From positions 62,001-126,000 of the forward strand of contig JAJRRO010000020.1 of assembly GCA_024279425.1 (NCBI GenBank): 64,000 bases of DNA, given 5' to 3'. The DNA comes from Bacteroidota bacterium (GTDB lineage: Bacteria > Bacteroidota > Bacteroidia > Flavobacteriales > Flavobacteriaceae). The notes under the pieces were generated by a model. It was not told where the DNA came from. It saw only the letters and a program-made list of their open reading frames with translations, and made no database searches. Position numbers and translations under genes: made by a program. This document shows, in pieces, positions 17,229 through 26,208 of the stretch (its first letter is position 1; the number at the start of each line of letters is the position of its first letter).

Positions 17229-18389
17229 ATGTTGAAATACCAATTTCGTTCAATAATCATATTCCTATTCCTTGGATTGCCAATTTCTTGCATTTCCCAA
17301 AAAAGTGTAGATATTTCGCAAGATTCCAGTCATGTGTCAACTCCTTTTTACTCTGGATTGAATGGCTATTATTCCTATCGAATTCCAACTCTTATAAAAT
17401 CAAAACGCACAGTAATCGCTTTTGCTGAGGGAAGAAAAAACTCAACAAGCGATTTTGGTGATATAGATTTGGTGTATCGTAGGTCAACCAATAATGGAAA
17501 AACATGGGAGCCTATACAAATTCTTTATGATAGGGATACTTTGGCCGTTCAGAACCCTGTGCCTATTTATGTCAAATCAGAAAACAAGATCGTGCTTTTA
17601 TTTAACATAACATCTCAAAGCGAGCATGATATCCTGAATAAGGATTATAATCCCGACGAGCAAAGAAAGGCTTTTGTTGCCCACTCTTTGGATGACGGAC
17701 TCACATGGTCGGCACCCAAGGAAATTACAGCAGATGTTAAGCTTCCGAATTGGAGATGGCATGCTATGGGACCCGTTCATGGCATAACGTTAAAGCAGGA
17801 GCCATTCAAGGGCAGGTTATTGGCGCCAGTGGCCATAAGCCTTGAAAAAGGTAATAAAGCCTATTGTATGGCCCTTATCTATTCTAACGACAAGGGTGAG
17901 AATTGGCATATTGGAGCGGTTGACGCCGATTTGTCCGATGCAGTGCAATGCAACGAGACTACCATTGTTGAATTGACCAATGGGCACATCTACGTAAATA
18001 CCCGAGACCATTTGGGAGGTTCCCTTGAAAAAAATAGAGGAGAGACCTATAGCGCGGATGGTGGACTCACTTTTATCGAGCCTATTGTGGAGTCGCATAA
18101 ATTTCCTAGTCCAATTGTTCAATCATCTCTTTTGCGATGGGACACAAAGAAGGAGGGCAAAAAAAATATGATTCTATTCTCCACCCCCTCATCCTTGAAT
18201 AAAAGGGAAAATCTTGTGCTAATGGCAAGCTATGACGAATCTAAAACATGGGAACCCCTATTTAAGGTTCATCATGGATTTTCGGCATACTCGGATATGG
18301 TCAAACTGAATAAAAAGTCCATTGGTGTCATCTATGAGACAGACAATTATAGGAAAATAAAGTATAAATTGATAAAAATGCCGAAATAA
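17229..18389 (+). CDS. Exo-alpha-sialidase-like BNR-repeat protein
   Basis: The 386-residue protein has an N-terminal signal with a possible lipobox (LGLPISC). GYYSYRIPTLIKS carries the YRIP motif of GH33-type sialidases, whose Arg belongs to the carboxylate-binding triad. Asp-box repeats follow along the six-bladed propeller: STNNGKTW, SLDDGLTW, SNDKGENW, SADGGLTF and SYDESKTW. FAEGRKNSTSDFGDIDL carries the region of the catalytic Asp. The family removes terminal sialic acid or Kdn, but many marine homologues act on other sugars. It stands alone between the phosphate island and the nadD operon. Confidence 0.8.
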   Translation: MLKYQFRSIIIFLFLGLPISCISQKSVDISQDSSHVSTPFYSGLNGYYSYRIPTLIKSKRTVIAFAEGRKNSTSDFGDIDLVYRRSTNNGKTWEPIQILYDRDTLAVQNPVPIYVKSENKIVLLFNITSQSEHDILNKDYNPDEQRKAFVAHSLDDGLTWSAPKEITADVKLPNWRWHAMGPVHGITLKQEPFKGRLLAPVAISLEKGNKAYCMALIYSNDKGENWHIGAVDADLSDAVQCNETTIVELTNGHIYVNTRDHLGGSLEKNRGETYSADGGLTFIEPIVESHKFPSPIVQSSLLRWDTKKEGKKNMILFSTPSSLNKRENLVLMASYDESKTWEPLFKVHHGFSAYSDMVKLNKKSIGVIYETDNYRKIKYKLIKMPK

Positions 18390-18393
18390 GGAT

Positions 18394-18978
18394 TTATCTA
18401 TAAAAGTTCATTTCGTCCAAATACCGCCATACTGCATCTGGTAATAAGGGTTTTATGTTTTTTCCGTTCTTATGGTTATTTCTGATAAATGTAGATGAGA
18501 TTTGCATGATGGGAGCATCTACATAATGTATTTTTAGGTGGTCTTTGAATTGATGCTCAATTTTTTCTTCCGTTATCCTAGGATATACATAGATGGTATG
18601 GTTTTCCAAAATAACCTGGCAATTTTTCCATTTATGAAATCCCTTTAGGTTGTCCTCTCCCATTATCAAGGAAAATTCATATTCCTTTTCAAACTGATCC
18701 TCCAAATAGGCCAAGGTGTCCGCTGTATAATTAGGTTGGGGCAAATCAAACTCGATCTTACTAACTTTCAATTTTGGATAATCCTTTGTGGCCTCGTAGA
18801 CCATTTGATAACGATGGTTATTGTCCAATAATGTCTTTTTGGTCTTAAAGGGACTCATTGGGGTAATCACAAACCAAACCTCATCCAAATCAGAGAATTC
18901 GACCATGTGGTTGGCTATTACCAAATGGCCTACATGAATAGGGTTAAAAGTGCCAAAGTATAATCCAACTTTTTTCAT
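18394..18978 (-). CDS. nadD: Nicotinate-nucleotide adenylyltransferase
   Basis: The 194-residue enzyme makes deamido-NAD from nicotinate mononucleotide and ATP in NAD synthesis. The nucleotidyltransferase motif GTFNPIHVGHLVIANH is at the N-terminus and the ISSTFIRNN motif near the C-terminus. I chose the ATG at 18976-18978 (MKKVGLYFG) over the TTG two codons earlier. It is the last gene of the yicC-gmk-nadD operon and starts just after the gmk stop. Confidence 0.93.
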   Translation of the reverse strand: MKKVGLYFGTFNPIHVGHLVIANHMVEFSDLDEVWFVITPMSPFKTKKTLLDNNHRYQMVYEATKDYPKLKVSKIEFDLPQPNYTADTLAYLEDQFEKEYEFSLIMGEDNLKGFHKWKNCQVILENHTIYVYPRITEEKIEHQFKDHLKIHYVDAPIMQISSTFIRNNHKNGKNIKPLLPDAVWRYLDEMNFYR

Positions 18979-18980
18979 AG

Positions 18981-19574
18981 TCAATCTTCCTTTTTGGAAG
19001 CTGACACCTCCACAAAATCGGCCACTAATTTATGTGCTTCCTCAAGTGCCGTATCCAAATCGTAATTTTTAATAACTTTATCAAACTGTGGAGCGGTTGC
19101 CAATTCTACTGATGCCTTGGCAATGCGCATATTGATTTTATCCTCACTTTCGGTACTTCGCTTTTTTAACCTGATCTTCAACTCATCAACACTAGGGGGC
19201 TTTACAAAAACTGCCAAGGTTTCTTTCGGAAATTTTTTTTTAATTCGAAGCCCTCCGACAACGTCAATATCAAAAATCACATTCTTACCTTCTGCCCAAA
19301 GACGTTCTACTTCTCTTTTTAATGTCCCGTAGAAGTTATCTCGATATACTTCTTCCCATTCCAGAAAATCATCTTGTTTGATGTGGTTTTTGAACTCTGA
19401 AACATTCATGAAATAATAATGCTGGCCTTCTTTTTCCTTGCCTCTTCTTGCTCTTGAAGCAGCTGAAACGGAAAAAGCCAAATTCAATTCAGGTTGTTTA
19501 AGCAGATAGCGAACAATGGTTGTTTTGCCACTGCCCGAAGGTGCAGAAAAAATAATGAGTTTACCGCCCTTCAT
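18981..19574 (-). CDS. gmk: Guanylate kinase
   Basis: The 197-residue enzyme phosphorylates GMP to GDP. The P-loop SAPSGSGKTTI is at residues 9-19, followed by the GMP-binding region SRARRGKEKEGQHYYF and the segment IDVVGGLRIKKKF. The length is normal. Its ATG overlaps the yicC stop by one base (TAATG), so the two are translationally coupled. Confidence 0.95.
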   Translation of the reverse strand: MKGGKLIIFSAPSGSGKTTIVRYLLKQPELNLAFSVSAASRARRGKEKEGQHYYFMNVSEFKNHIKQDDFLEWEEVYRDNFYGTLKREVERLWAEGKNVIFDIDVVGGLRIKKKFPKETLAVFVKPPSVDELKIRLKKRSTESEDKINMRIAKASVELATAPQFDKVIKNYDLDTALEEAHKLVADFVEVSASKKED

Positions 19575-20431
19575 TACAATACGTTAAGCATTTGTTCTTT
19601 GATTTTCTCGAGTTCATCTTTCATCTGAACAACCAATTGCTGCATAGGAGCATGATTGGCCTTGGAACCAATGGTATTAATTTCCCTGCCTATTTCCTGA
19701 CAAATGAACCCCAGCTTCTTACCATTACTATCTGTAGAATCCAATGTTTGGGTAAAATAATCGAGATGATTGGCGAGTCTTACCTTCTCTTCGGTAATAT
19801 CGTATTTCTCCAAATAATAAATAAGCTCTTGCTCAAATCTATTTTGGTCGACCTCTGTTTTTATTTCGGCAACCGCTTTTTCCAGACGTTCTCGAATTGT
19901 CCCTTGGCGATCGGGATCCATTTGTTTAATGTCTTCGAGTAACCCCTCAAGATTTTGGATTCGATGTGTGAACTCTCCCTCTAATACCTGGCCTTCTGCT
20001 GAACGATATTTATTTATTTCCAGAAGTGCCTCCTCAAGGGCACTACGAATTATTAGATACTCTTCTTCGTCAATATCCTCGCGTTCAGTCTTCATTGCAT
20101 CTGGCAATCGTAAGGCCATTTCCAATAATCGAAACTCATCACCATTGGCAATGGCATTCAGTTGTTTCATATATTGCCTTACGATAGTCTCATTGACTAC
20201 TGCAGAAGTCTCTTCCCCTGTTAACTCAATGTACAACGAAAAATCTATCTTTCCCCTAATCAGCGAACTGGCGATTATCTTTCGCAAGTCGTGTTCTTTT
20301 TCCCTGTACGCGGAAGACATTCTAGCGTTGAGATCAAGGCTTTTGCTATTCAGGGATTTTATTTCAACAGTGACTTTTTTGGTCGGAAGTTGAATGATAT
20401 GCTTCCCAAAACCGGTCATGGATTGAATCAT
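19574..20431 (-). CDS. yicC: YicC family endoribonuclease-like protein
   Basis: The 285-residue protein begins MIQSMTGFGKHIIQLPTKKV and ends IKEQMLNVL, both characteristic of the YicC/YloC family, with EIKSLNSKSLDLNARM near residue 24 and GFICQEIGREINTIGSKA near residue 240. In E. coli the family is linked to RNA turnover. It is first in an operon with gmk and nadD, an arrangement common in Bacteroidota. Confidence 0.92.
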   Translation of the reverse strand: MIQSMTGFGKHIIQLPTKKVTVEIKSLNSKSLDLNARMSSAYREKEHDLRKIIASSLIRGKIDFSLYIELTGEETSAVVNETIVRQYMKQLNAIANGDEFRLLEMALRLPDAMKTEREDIDEEEYLIIRSALEEALLEINKYRSAEGQVLEGEFTHRIQNLEGLLEDIKQMDPDRQGTIRERLEKAVAEIKTEVDQNRFEQELIYYLEKYDITEEKVRLANHLDYFTQTLDSTDSNGKKLGFICQEIGREINTIGSKANHAPMQQLVVQMKDELEKIKEQMLNVL

Positions 20432-20451
20432 AGGGCTAACTTATTTTGACG

Positions 20452-20483
20452 CAAAGGTAGACAATTGTATTGGCAGTGAACAA
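20452..20483 (-). promoter_or_regulatory. Promoter of yicC-gmk-nadD
   Basis: On the minus strand TACCTTTG (20452-20459) is a perfect Bacteroidota -7 element, with TTG (20481-20483) 21 bp upstream as the -33 element. Transcription should start near 20445, shortly before the ATG. Confidence 0.65.
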
Positions 20484-20627
20484 GGCTATCTACAACTCCC
20501 TTACCCAGATGTTTCTATAACTAACCCTGCTATTATCCTGATTGTCCTGTAGCTTTAAAGGTCCTTTACTTCATTCTTACACGAAAAGATCATTGCCACA
20601 ATAGCCAATAAACAAAAATGCCTCATG

Positions 20628-21386
20628 CTACAATTCCCTTATTTTGATATTTCTATATGCAACAACATCCCCGTGATCTTGCAGTCCTATTTTTCCAGTA
20701 GTGAATTTGCCAAATTCTCCCCATTGTTTAAATTTTGAATCTGCGATCATCTCATCCCATGCATTGCCATTTACCGGGAATTTGACTATTTCTTCACCAT
20801 TCAAAACGACCTTGCCTTTGTTACTCTTGTGGTCAATGGTAATTTCGATTATGTTCCACTCCCCAATCAGCTTGGTCACATCTTTTGAAGGGGCTATCAA
20901 ATCATACAAGGCCCCCGCCTGATGGGTTGTCCCATTTTTTGCATCTGGGTGCTTTTCGTTATCCAAGACTTGAATTTCCGGTCCGGTATGATAGGGTTTT
21001 TCAAATTTTGGATCCTCTTGGATTCCCCAAAATATACCGCTATTACCTCCTTCTGAAATCTTCCATTCCAATGAGAGTACAAAATTTGTATATGCATCAA
21101 CCGTATTGATATCGTAATTCTCATTTTTCTTACGGCTCTCAGGTGGATAGAATACCATCGCACCATCCTCTACCTTCCAAGCGTCACCAACGGTGTCCGC
21201 TAAATACCCTTTCCAGCCGGCAAAAGAGGTTCCATCGAAGAGGACCTTCCATTCTTCCTTGGTATTTTCATCATCACTTACCTCTGCTACCACTTCCACA
21301 GTACTTTCCTCCGAAGCTTTTTCCGTTTTGCCCTTACAAGCAATCATCGCAATGGCAATACCGATAACTATTAGTGTTTTTTTCAT
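20628..21386 (-). CDS. DUF1080 (3-keto-disaccharide hydrolase family) lipoprotein
   Basis: The start is the ATG at 21384-21386 (MKKTLIVIGIAIAMIAC), a lipoprotein signal, giving 252 residues. The mature protein has the DUF1080 concanavalin-like fold: EEWKVLFDGTSFAGWKGY, then SLEWKISEGGNSGIFWGIQED, then TGPEIQVLDNEKHPDA, and GKIGLQDHGDVVAYRNIKIREL at the end. Members of this family have been shown to cleave 3-keto-glycosides. It follows a sugar isomerase/epimerase gene after 14 bp and lies beside a GMC oxidoreductase gene, so hydrolysis of sugars oxidised at C3 is the likely role. Confidence 0.88.
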   Translation of the reverse strand: MKKTLIVIGIAIAMIACKGKTEKASEESTVEVVAEVSDDENTKEEWKVLFDGTSFAGWKGYLADTVGDAWKVEDGAMVFYPPESRKKNENYDINTVDAYTNFVLSLEWKISEGGNSGIFWGIQEDPKFEKPYHTGPEIQVLDNEKHPDAKNGTTHQAGALYDLIAPSKDVTKLIGEWNIIEITIDHKSNKGKVVLNGEEIVKFPVNGNAWDEMIADSKFKQWGEFGKFTTGKIGLQDHGDVVAYRNIKIREL

Positions 21387-21400
21387 TTTCAATCTTCATA

Positions 21401-22453
21401 TTAAGTTCCCAATATTTTTTTCAGTACATTTTTATCAATTGCGGAACCCGCAAAATCATCAAATGTTTTTTCGGTTGCCTCAATAATATGGTCTTGGATA
21501 AAAATTGCGCCTTCCCTTGCGCCTTGCTCAGGACTCTTTATACAACATTCCCATTCCATTACGGCCCAAACATCGCAACCGTATTGGGTAAGTTTGGAAA
21601 AAATTGTTTTGAAGTCTATTTGACCGTCCCCTAATGAGCGGTACCTACCCGCACGATCTCCCCAATCGTTATACCCGCCAAATGCACCTTTTTTACCAGT
21701 TGGGTTGAACTCTGAATCCTTTACGTGAAACGATTTAATAAATTCATGGTAATGATCTATGTAGGTTATATAATCTAATTGCTGAAGTACAAAATGACTT
21801 GGGTCATACAAAATATTAACTCTTTTATGATTTCCTGTAGCTTCTAAAAAGCGTTCAAAGGTATCCCCATCATGTAAATCCTCACCAGGATGAATTTCAT
21901 AACAAACATCAACTCCTTCCTCATCAAAATGGTTTAAGATGGGCATCCATCGTTTTGCCAATTCCTCAAAACCCATTTCGACCAAACCTGCTGGCCTTTG
22001 CGGCCAAGGATGCCATGTATGCCAAAGCAAAGCACCTGAAAAAGTGGCATGGGTCGAAATTCCTAATCTTCGACTAGCTGTCGCCGCTTTTTTCACCACC
22101 TCAATAGCCCATTCTGTTCTAGCCTTGGGATTGTTTTTAACACTGTCGGGGGCAAAATTATCGAACATAAGGTCATAGGCAGGATGTACAGCCACCAGTT
22201 GACCTTGAAGGTGGGTAGATAGTTCTGTGATTTCCAATCCATAGGAGTTGACCTTTCCTTTAAGTTCATCACAATACGTTTGGCTTTCAGCCGCCTTGTC
22301 CAAATCTATTAAAAAACTTTCCCAGGTCGGTATCTGTATTCCTTTATAGCCCAAATCCGAGGCCCATTTACACATTCCGTCCAGAGTATTGAACGGTGCC
22401 TTACTATCTACAAATTGTGCCAAAAAAACGGCTGGTCCTTTAATTGTCTTCAT
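21401..22453 (-). CDS. Sugar phosphate isomerase/epimerase (TIM barrel)
   Basis: The 350-residue cytoplasmic protein has the xylose isomerase-like TIM-barrel pattern: LGYKGIQIPTWE, the metal-binding segments CYEIHPGEDLHDG and NILYDPSHFVLQ, then HVKDSEF and WAVMEWECC near the end, supplying the Glu/Asp/His ligands. No signal peptide is visible. It is the first gene of an operon with the DUF1080 protein. The substrate is unknown; keto-sugar epimerisation fits the neighbourhood. Confidence 0.85.
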   Translation of the reverse strand: MKTIKGPAVFLAQFVDSKAPFNTLDGMCKWASDLGYKGIQIPTWESFLIDLDKAAESQTYCDELKGKVNSYGLEITELSTHLQGQLVAVHPAYDLMFDNFAPDSVKNNPKARTEWAIEVVKKAATASRRLGISTHATFSGALLWHTWHPWPQRPAGLVEMGFEELAKRWMPILNHFDEEGVDVCYEIHPGEDLHDGDTFERFLEATGNHKRVNILYDPSHFVLQQLDYITYIDHYHEFIKSFHVKDSEFNPTGKKGAFGGYNDWGDRAGRYRSLGDGQIDFKTIFSKLTQYGCDVWAVMEWECCIKSPEQGAREGAIFIQDHIIEATEKTFDDFAGSAIDKNVLKKILGT

Positions 22454-22697
22454 TTTTAATTTTTTGATGTGATTATTTATGGTGAAAATTCGATCGGAAT
22501 TGTTTTAAGAATAAACCCTATATTTAAACACTAAAATACCGTTCCTTATTCAAATTGCCTGAATTTATAAAGATAGGAAATACATCAGAATTAAAATAGG
22601 ATTATCAGCTGAAACAAAAGGATTGAATAAGACTGTTTTTTGGTTCTAAAACAATAATCAAGCACTAAAGTAAGAGCTTTTTCGTTTAATAAATTGG

Positions 22698-22725
22698 ATT
22701 GACCCTAAAACATTAGGGAATCAAT
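22698..22725. repeat. Inverted repeat in divergent promoter region
   Basis: CCCTAA (22703-22708) pairs with TTAGGG (22713-22718), extended outside by ATTGA and TCAAT with a two-base bulge. It lies 28 bp before the ASCH gene start within a 299-bp divergent region, so an operator is possible; no other clear feature is visible in that region. Confidence 0.4.
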
Positions 22726-22752
22726 TGGTCAAAACAAAAACACAAAACAACT

Positions 22753-23211
22753 ATGGATAATGCCTCGGCCAGAAATATGTGGGGAGACTATTTAGATGCC
22801 CACCTTGAAGACGCCTTTGCGGAGGCTCCAAAGACAATTCATTTTTACGACAATGAAAAAGATGCAAATGAGAGCGCCAATTTGGTAAGAAAAGGTTTAA
22901 AAAAGGCAGCATCATACTCTCTTTTGGGTATGCAATGCCGCAATGAGGCCTTACCTAAAATTGATGATTTTATGGTAATTACAGATTGGAAAGGCAAAGC
23001 CCAATGCGTTGTTAGAACGACTTCTGTTAAATTTAAACCCTATTTCAGTGTTGATGAATCCTATGCCAAACTTGAGGGTGAAGGTGACAAAAGTCTGAGC
23101 CATTGGAAAAAAACACACTGGGAGTACTACATCCGGGAGTTGGAACCTTTTAATAAAGTGCCCCGCGAAAGTATGATTATTGTATTCCAGACCTTTGAGA
23201 AAGTATTTTAA
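22753..23211 (+). CDS. ASCH domain protein (YhfF-like)
   Basis: The 152-residue protein reads as a YhfF-type ASCH domain: MWGDYLDAH at the start, HFYDNEKDANESANLVRKGLKKA, then DDFMVITDWKGKAQCVVRTT and LEGEGDKSLSHWKKTHWEYY. ASCH domains are beta-barrels related to PUA that bind RNA or nucleosides; some hydrolyse N4-acetylcytidine. The gene ends 6 bp before the GMC oxidoreductase gene, so they look co-transcribed, though no functional link is obvious. Confidence 0.85.
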   Translation: MDNASARNMWGDYLDAHLEDAFAEAPKTIHFYDNEKDANESANLVRKGLKKAASYSLLGMQCRNEALPKIDDFMVITDWKGKAQCVVRTTSVKFKPYFSVDESYAKLEGEGDKSLSHWKKTHWEYYIRELEPFNKVPRESMIIVFQTFEKVF

Positions 23212-23217
23212 TCTTCC

Positions 23218-24921
23218 ATGGATAAACAAATAGTGTATGATGCTATTGTAGTGGGCACCGGTATAACTGGTGGATGGGCCACTAAAGAACTTTGCGAACA
23301 AGGATTAAAAACTTTGGTCCTTGATCGGGGGAGAATGGTAAGGCATATAGAGGATTACAAGACCATGAATGACGACTCCTGGGATTATCCTTTTCGTGGA
23401 GAGCTTTCCCGGATGGAAAAAGAAAAATTTAATAGGCAAAATAAATCTGGATGGGGGCCTTCTGAGAACGTAAAACACTTTTTTGCGAATTCACTGGATT
23501 ATCCTTATTTGGAAACCAAGCCTTTCTCCTGGGTTCGTGGCTATCATGTAGGCGGGCGTTCCCTAACCTAGGGTCGACAGAGCTACCGTTGGAGCAATAT
23601 CGACTTTGAAGCCAATCTAAAGGAAGGTATAGCCATCGATTGGCCTGTGCGCTATGAAGACATTGCGCCTTGGTACGATAAAGTGGAGCGTTATATTGGG
23701 GTAAGTGGTGAAAATTTGGGTTTAAAACAATTACCTGATGGCAAGTTCCAACCTCCCATGACTCTCAACTGTGTTGAGGAAGAGCTTAAGAAAGCCATGG
23801 TCCTTAAGTTTACCGATAATCACTTACTTACCATTGGACGGGCAGCACATATCACAGAAAATACCACTGATTTTATAGGTCGTGGATCATGTCAGTATAG
23901 AAACAGGTGTAGCCGAGGTTGTCCGTTTGGCGGTTATTTTAGTAGCAATTCCTCTACTTTACCTGCAGCGGAGCGTACTGGAAATATGACGTTACGCCCT
24001 AATTCCATAGTTTATGAGGTAATCTATGATGACGCTACGAAAAGAGCAACAGGGGTAAAGGTAATAGACAGGGGAACAAAGGAAAAAATGGAGTTTAAAG
24101 GCAAGCTGGTTTTTCTTTGTGCATCTGCCATGGCGTCCGTAGGGATTCTTAAGCAATCGCAATCTAAACGTTTTCCAAATGGCATGGGCAATGACTCAGG
24201 CGAATTGGGCAGAAATATTATGGATCATCATCTTGGACTAGGTGCATCGGCCAAAGTGGATGGCCATTTGGATAAGTATTACAAAGGACGGCGGCCCAAC
24301 GGATTTTATATTCCACGTTTTGTTAATATTGGAGGAAAAACCAAGAAAAAAGAATATCTGAGAGGTTATGGTTTTCAGGGTGGGGCCAGCAGGCAAAACT
24401 GGTCAGATTCCATAGCGGAAATGGGCTATGGAAAAAACCTGAAAGAAGTTATATTAAAGCCTGGTTCCTGGCAAATTGGTATGAGTGGCTTTGGAGAAAT
24501 GCTCCCTTATCGCGAAAACCAGGTTACTATGAGCAAGAACAAAAAAGACCAATGGGGGTTACCATTATTGGACTTTCAGGTTGAATTTAAGGAAAACGAG
24601 CATAGAATGAGGGAAGACATTAAGAAAGAGGCCGTAGCGATCTTCAAAGCTGCCGGTTTTAAAAATGTGCAACCGTATGATAGATCTCCGGAACCTGGTT
24701 GGGCCATACATGAAATGGGCGGGGCAAGAATGGGAAGAGATCCAAAAACATCAGTAACCAATAGAAACAATCAAATTCATAATGTGCCCAACGTGTATGT
24801 TACCGATGGTGCTTTCATGACCTCATCCAGTTGTGTAAACCCTTCTTTGACTTATATGGCCTTTACCGCTAGAGCCGCCAAACATGAGGCCCAACAGTTC
24901 AAGATGGGCAAGTTTAATTAA
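23218..24921 (+). pseudogene. GMC oxidoreductase with in-frame TAG stop (copy 1)
   Basis: The gene would encode about 567 residues of a glucose-methanol-choline family flavoprotein. The FAD-binding GTGITGG motif is near residue 19 and the catalytic HEMGGARMGRDP and CVNPSLTYMAF segments are near the end. Codon 118 (23569-23571) is TAG. The intact paralogue at 29033 has Trp there, within the motif GGRSLQWGRHSYRW; here the sequence is GGRSLT-stop-GRQSYRW. The frame is the same on both sides and no other stop or frameshift is present, so a single TGG-to-TAG change explains it. The product would be a short non-functional fragment unless the stop is read through or is a sequencing error. Confidence 0.82.
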
Positions 24922-24934
24922 ACAATATGACACA

Positions 24935-24964
24935 AAAAACGGCTCTCAAATGGGAGCCGTTTTT
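24935..24964. terminator. Bidirectional terminator between GMC copy 1 and Gfo/Idh gene
   Basis: AAAAACGGCTC and GAGCCGTTTTT pair around a short loop, with A and T runs outside, between two converging genes. Confidence 0.82.
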
Positions 24965-24987
24965 CATTTTCCAATGCATTGGAAATA

Positions 24988-26127
24988 TCATGAATCCAAT
25001 GCTATCCATACATTACCTTCTTTGTGGGACTGCACAGAAGCTTCGATAAAATTAAGACCTCGAACCCCATCCATCATGGTTGGGAATTCACCATCGTTAT
25101 ATGCTTCACCGCGAATGGCCCTTGCCACACCAAGGTATATATTGGCCATAGAATCGAAAATTCCTTCTGGGTGTCCAGGAGGTAATTTTGTGCCATCGAG
25201 CGACAAATCAGAATTATAGGCATGCCCTGGTTTGTACACCTGCATGGGTTTATCATCACTCATTACATATAGGTAATTGGGATTTTCCTGCTCCCATCTA
25301 AATCCGCCTTTATCGCCATATATAGTAATTGCCAATCCATTTTCCTCGCCAGTAGCCACTTGACTACTACGAACTATTCCTTTGGCATTGTTGCCAAATC
25401 TTAAAAGTGCAGTTCCATCAATGTCCATTTGATTGTCTTCATACAGATAATTCAAATCAGCCAAAATGGATTTTACTGGCATTCCCGTTGTAAATTCGAC
25501 CATATTAAAAGCATGTACCCCAATATCTCCCATACAACAACTGACACCTGATTTCTTAGGATCCAAACGCCAAGTAGAGGAACGTTTTTTCTTTTCATGG
25601 ATTACTGGATTCAACCATCCTTGGTAATATCTCGCATCAACCTTATGGATATTGCCCAAGGCGCCTTCTTTGATCATCTCACGCATTTGACGTACCATTG
25701 GGTATCCCGTATACGTATGGGTCACGGCAAAAACCGTCCCTGCTTTTTCCAAAGTTTCCTGTAAAATTTTCGCTTCTTCGTAAGTTGTGGTCATTGGTTT
25801 TTCACAAATGACATTAAACCCATTTTCCAATAATTTTTTTGCCATGGGAAAATGAAGGAAATTAGGCGTCAACACTGAACATACCTGTATACGCTCATCT
25901 TCTGGAAGTTTCATTTCTTCCACGATCATAGTCTCAAAATCAATATAAATTCTGTCGGTAGGTATATCAATTTCCTCGGCAAATCCAATATTTTCCTCCA
26001 TTACAGGATTAAAGACCGCTCCCATTATTTGATAATTATCGTTAATATGTGATGCAACACGGTGCAATACACCTATGAGTGAATCTCCCCCTCCTCCAAG
26101 GATTCCTAATCTAATTTTTTTTGGCAT
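24988..26127 (-). CDS. Gfo/Idh/MocA family oxidoreductase
   Basis: The 379-residue cytoplasmic protein begins with a Rossmann motif variant, IRLGILGGGGDSLIGVLHR, and carries ICEKPMTTTYEEAKIL, the family's EKP motif whose Lys helps catalysis, at about residue 95. VSCCMGDIGVHAFNMVEF holds the region of the catalytic His. It is the last gene of a four-gene operon with an MFS permease, a DinB-like protein and a secreted TIM-barrel protein. Reduction or oxidation of sugar C3 with NAD(P) fits the neighbourhood. Confidence 0.88.
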   Translation of the reverse strand: MPKKIRLGILGGGGDSLIGVLHRVASHINDNYQIMGAVFNPVMEENIGFAEEIDIPTDRIYIDFETMIVEEMKLPEDERIQVCSVLTPNFLHFPMAKKLLENGFNVICEKPMTTTYEEAKILQETLEKAGTVFAVTHTYTGYPMVRQMREMIKEGALGNIHKVDARYYQGWLNPVIHEKKKRSSTWRLDPKKSGVSCCMGDIGVHAFNMVEFTTGMPVKSILADLNYLYEDNQMDIDGTALLRFGNNAKGIVRSSQVATGEENGLAITIYGDKGGFRWEQENPNYLYVMSDDKPMQVYKPGHAYNSDLSLDGTKLPPGHPEGIFDSMANIYLGVARAIRGEAYNDGEFPTMMDGVRGLNFIEASVQSHKEGNVWIALDS

Positions 26128-26208
26128 AAATTCAATCTATTTAATTTGTTCAAACTATTTAATGGCATTCCTGCCCCCGCATTAGGGGGCTTAAATTATA
26201 TAAAATAT

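Noticed and set aside
23569-23571. TAG as pyrrolysine or programmed readthrough in GMC copy 1
   Set aside because: No pyl genes or readthrough signal were seen, and the paralogue has Trp (TGG), one base different from TAG.
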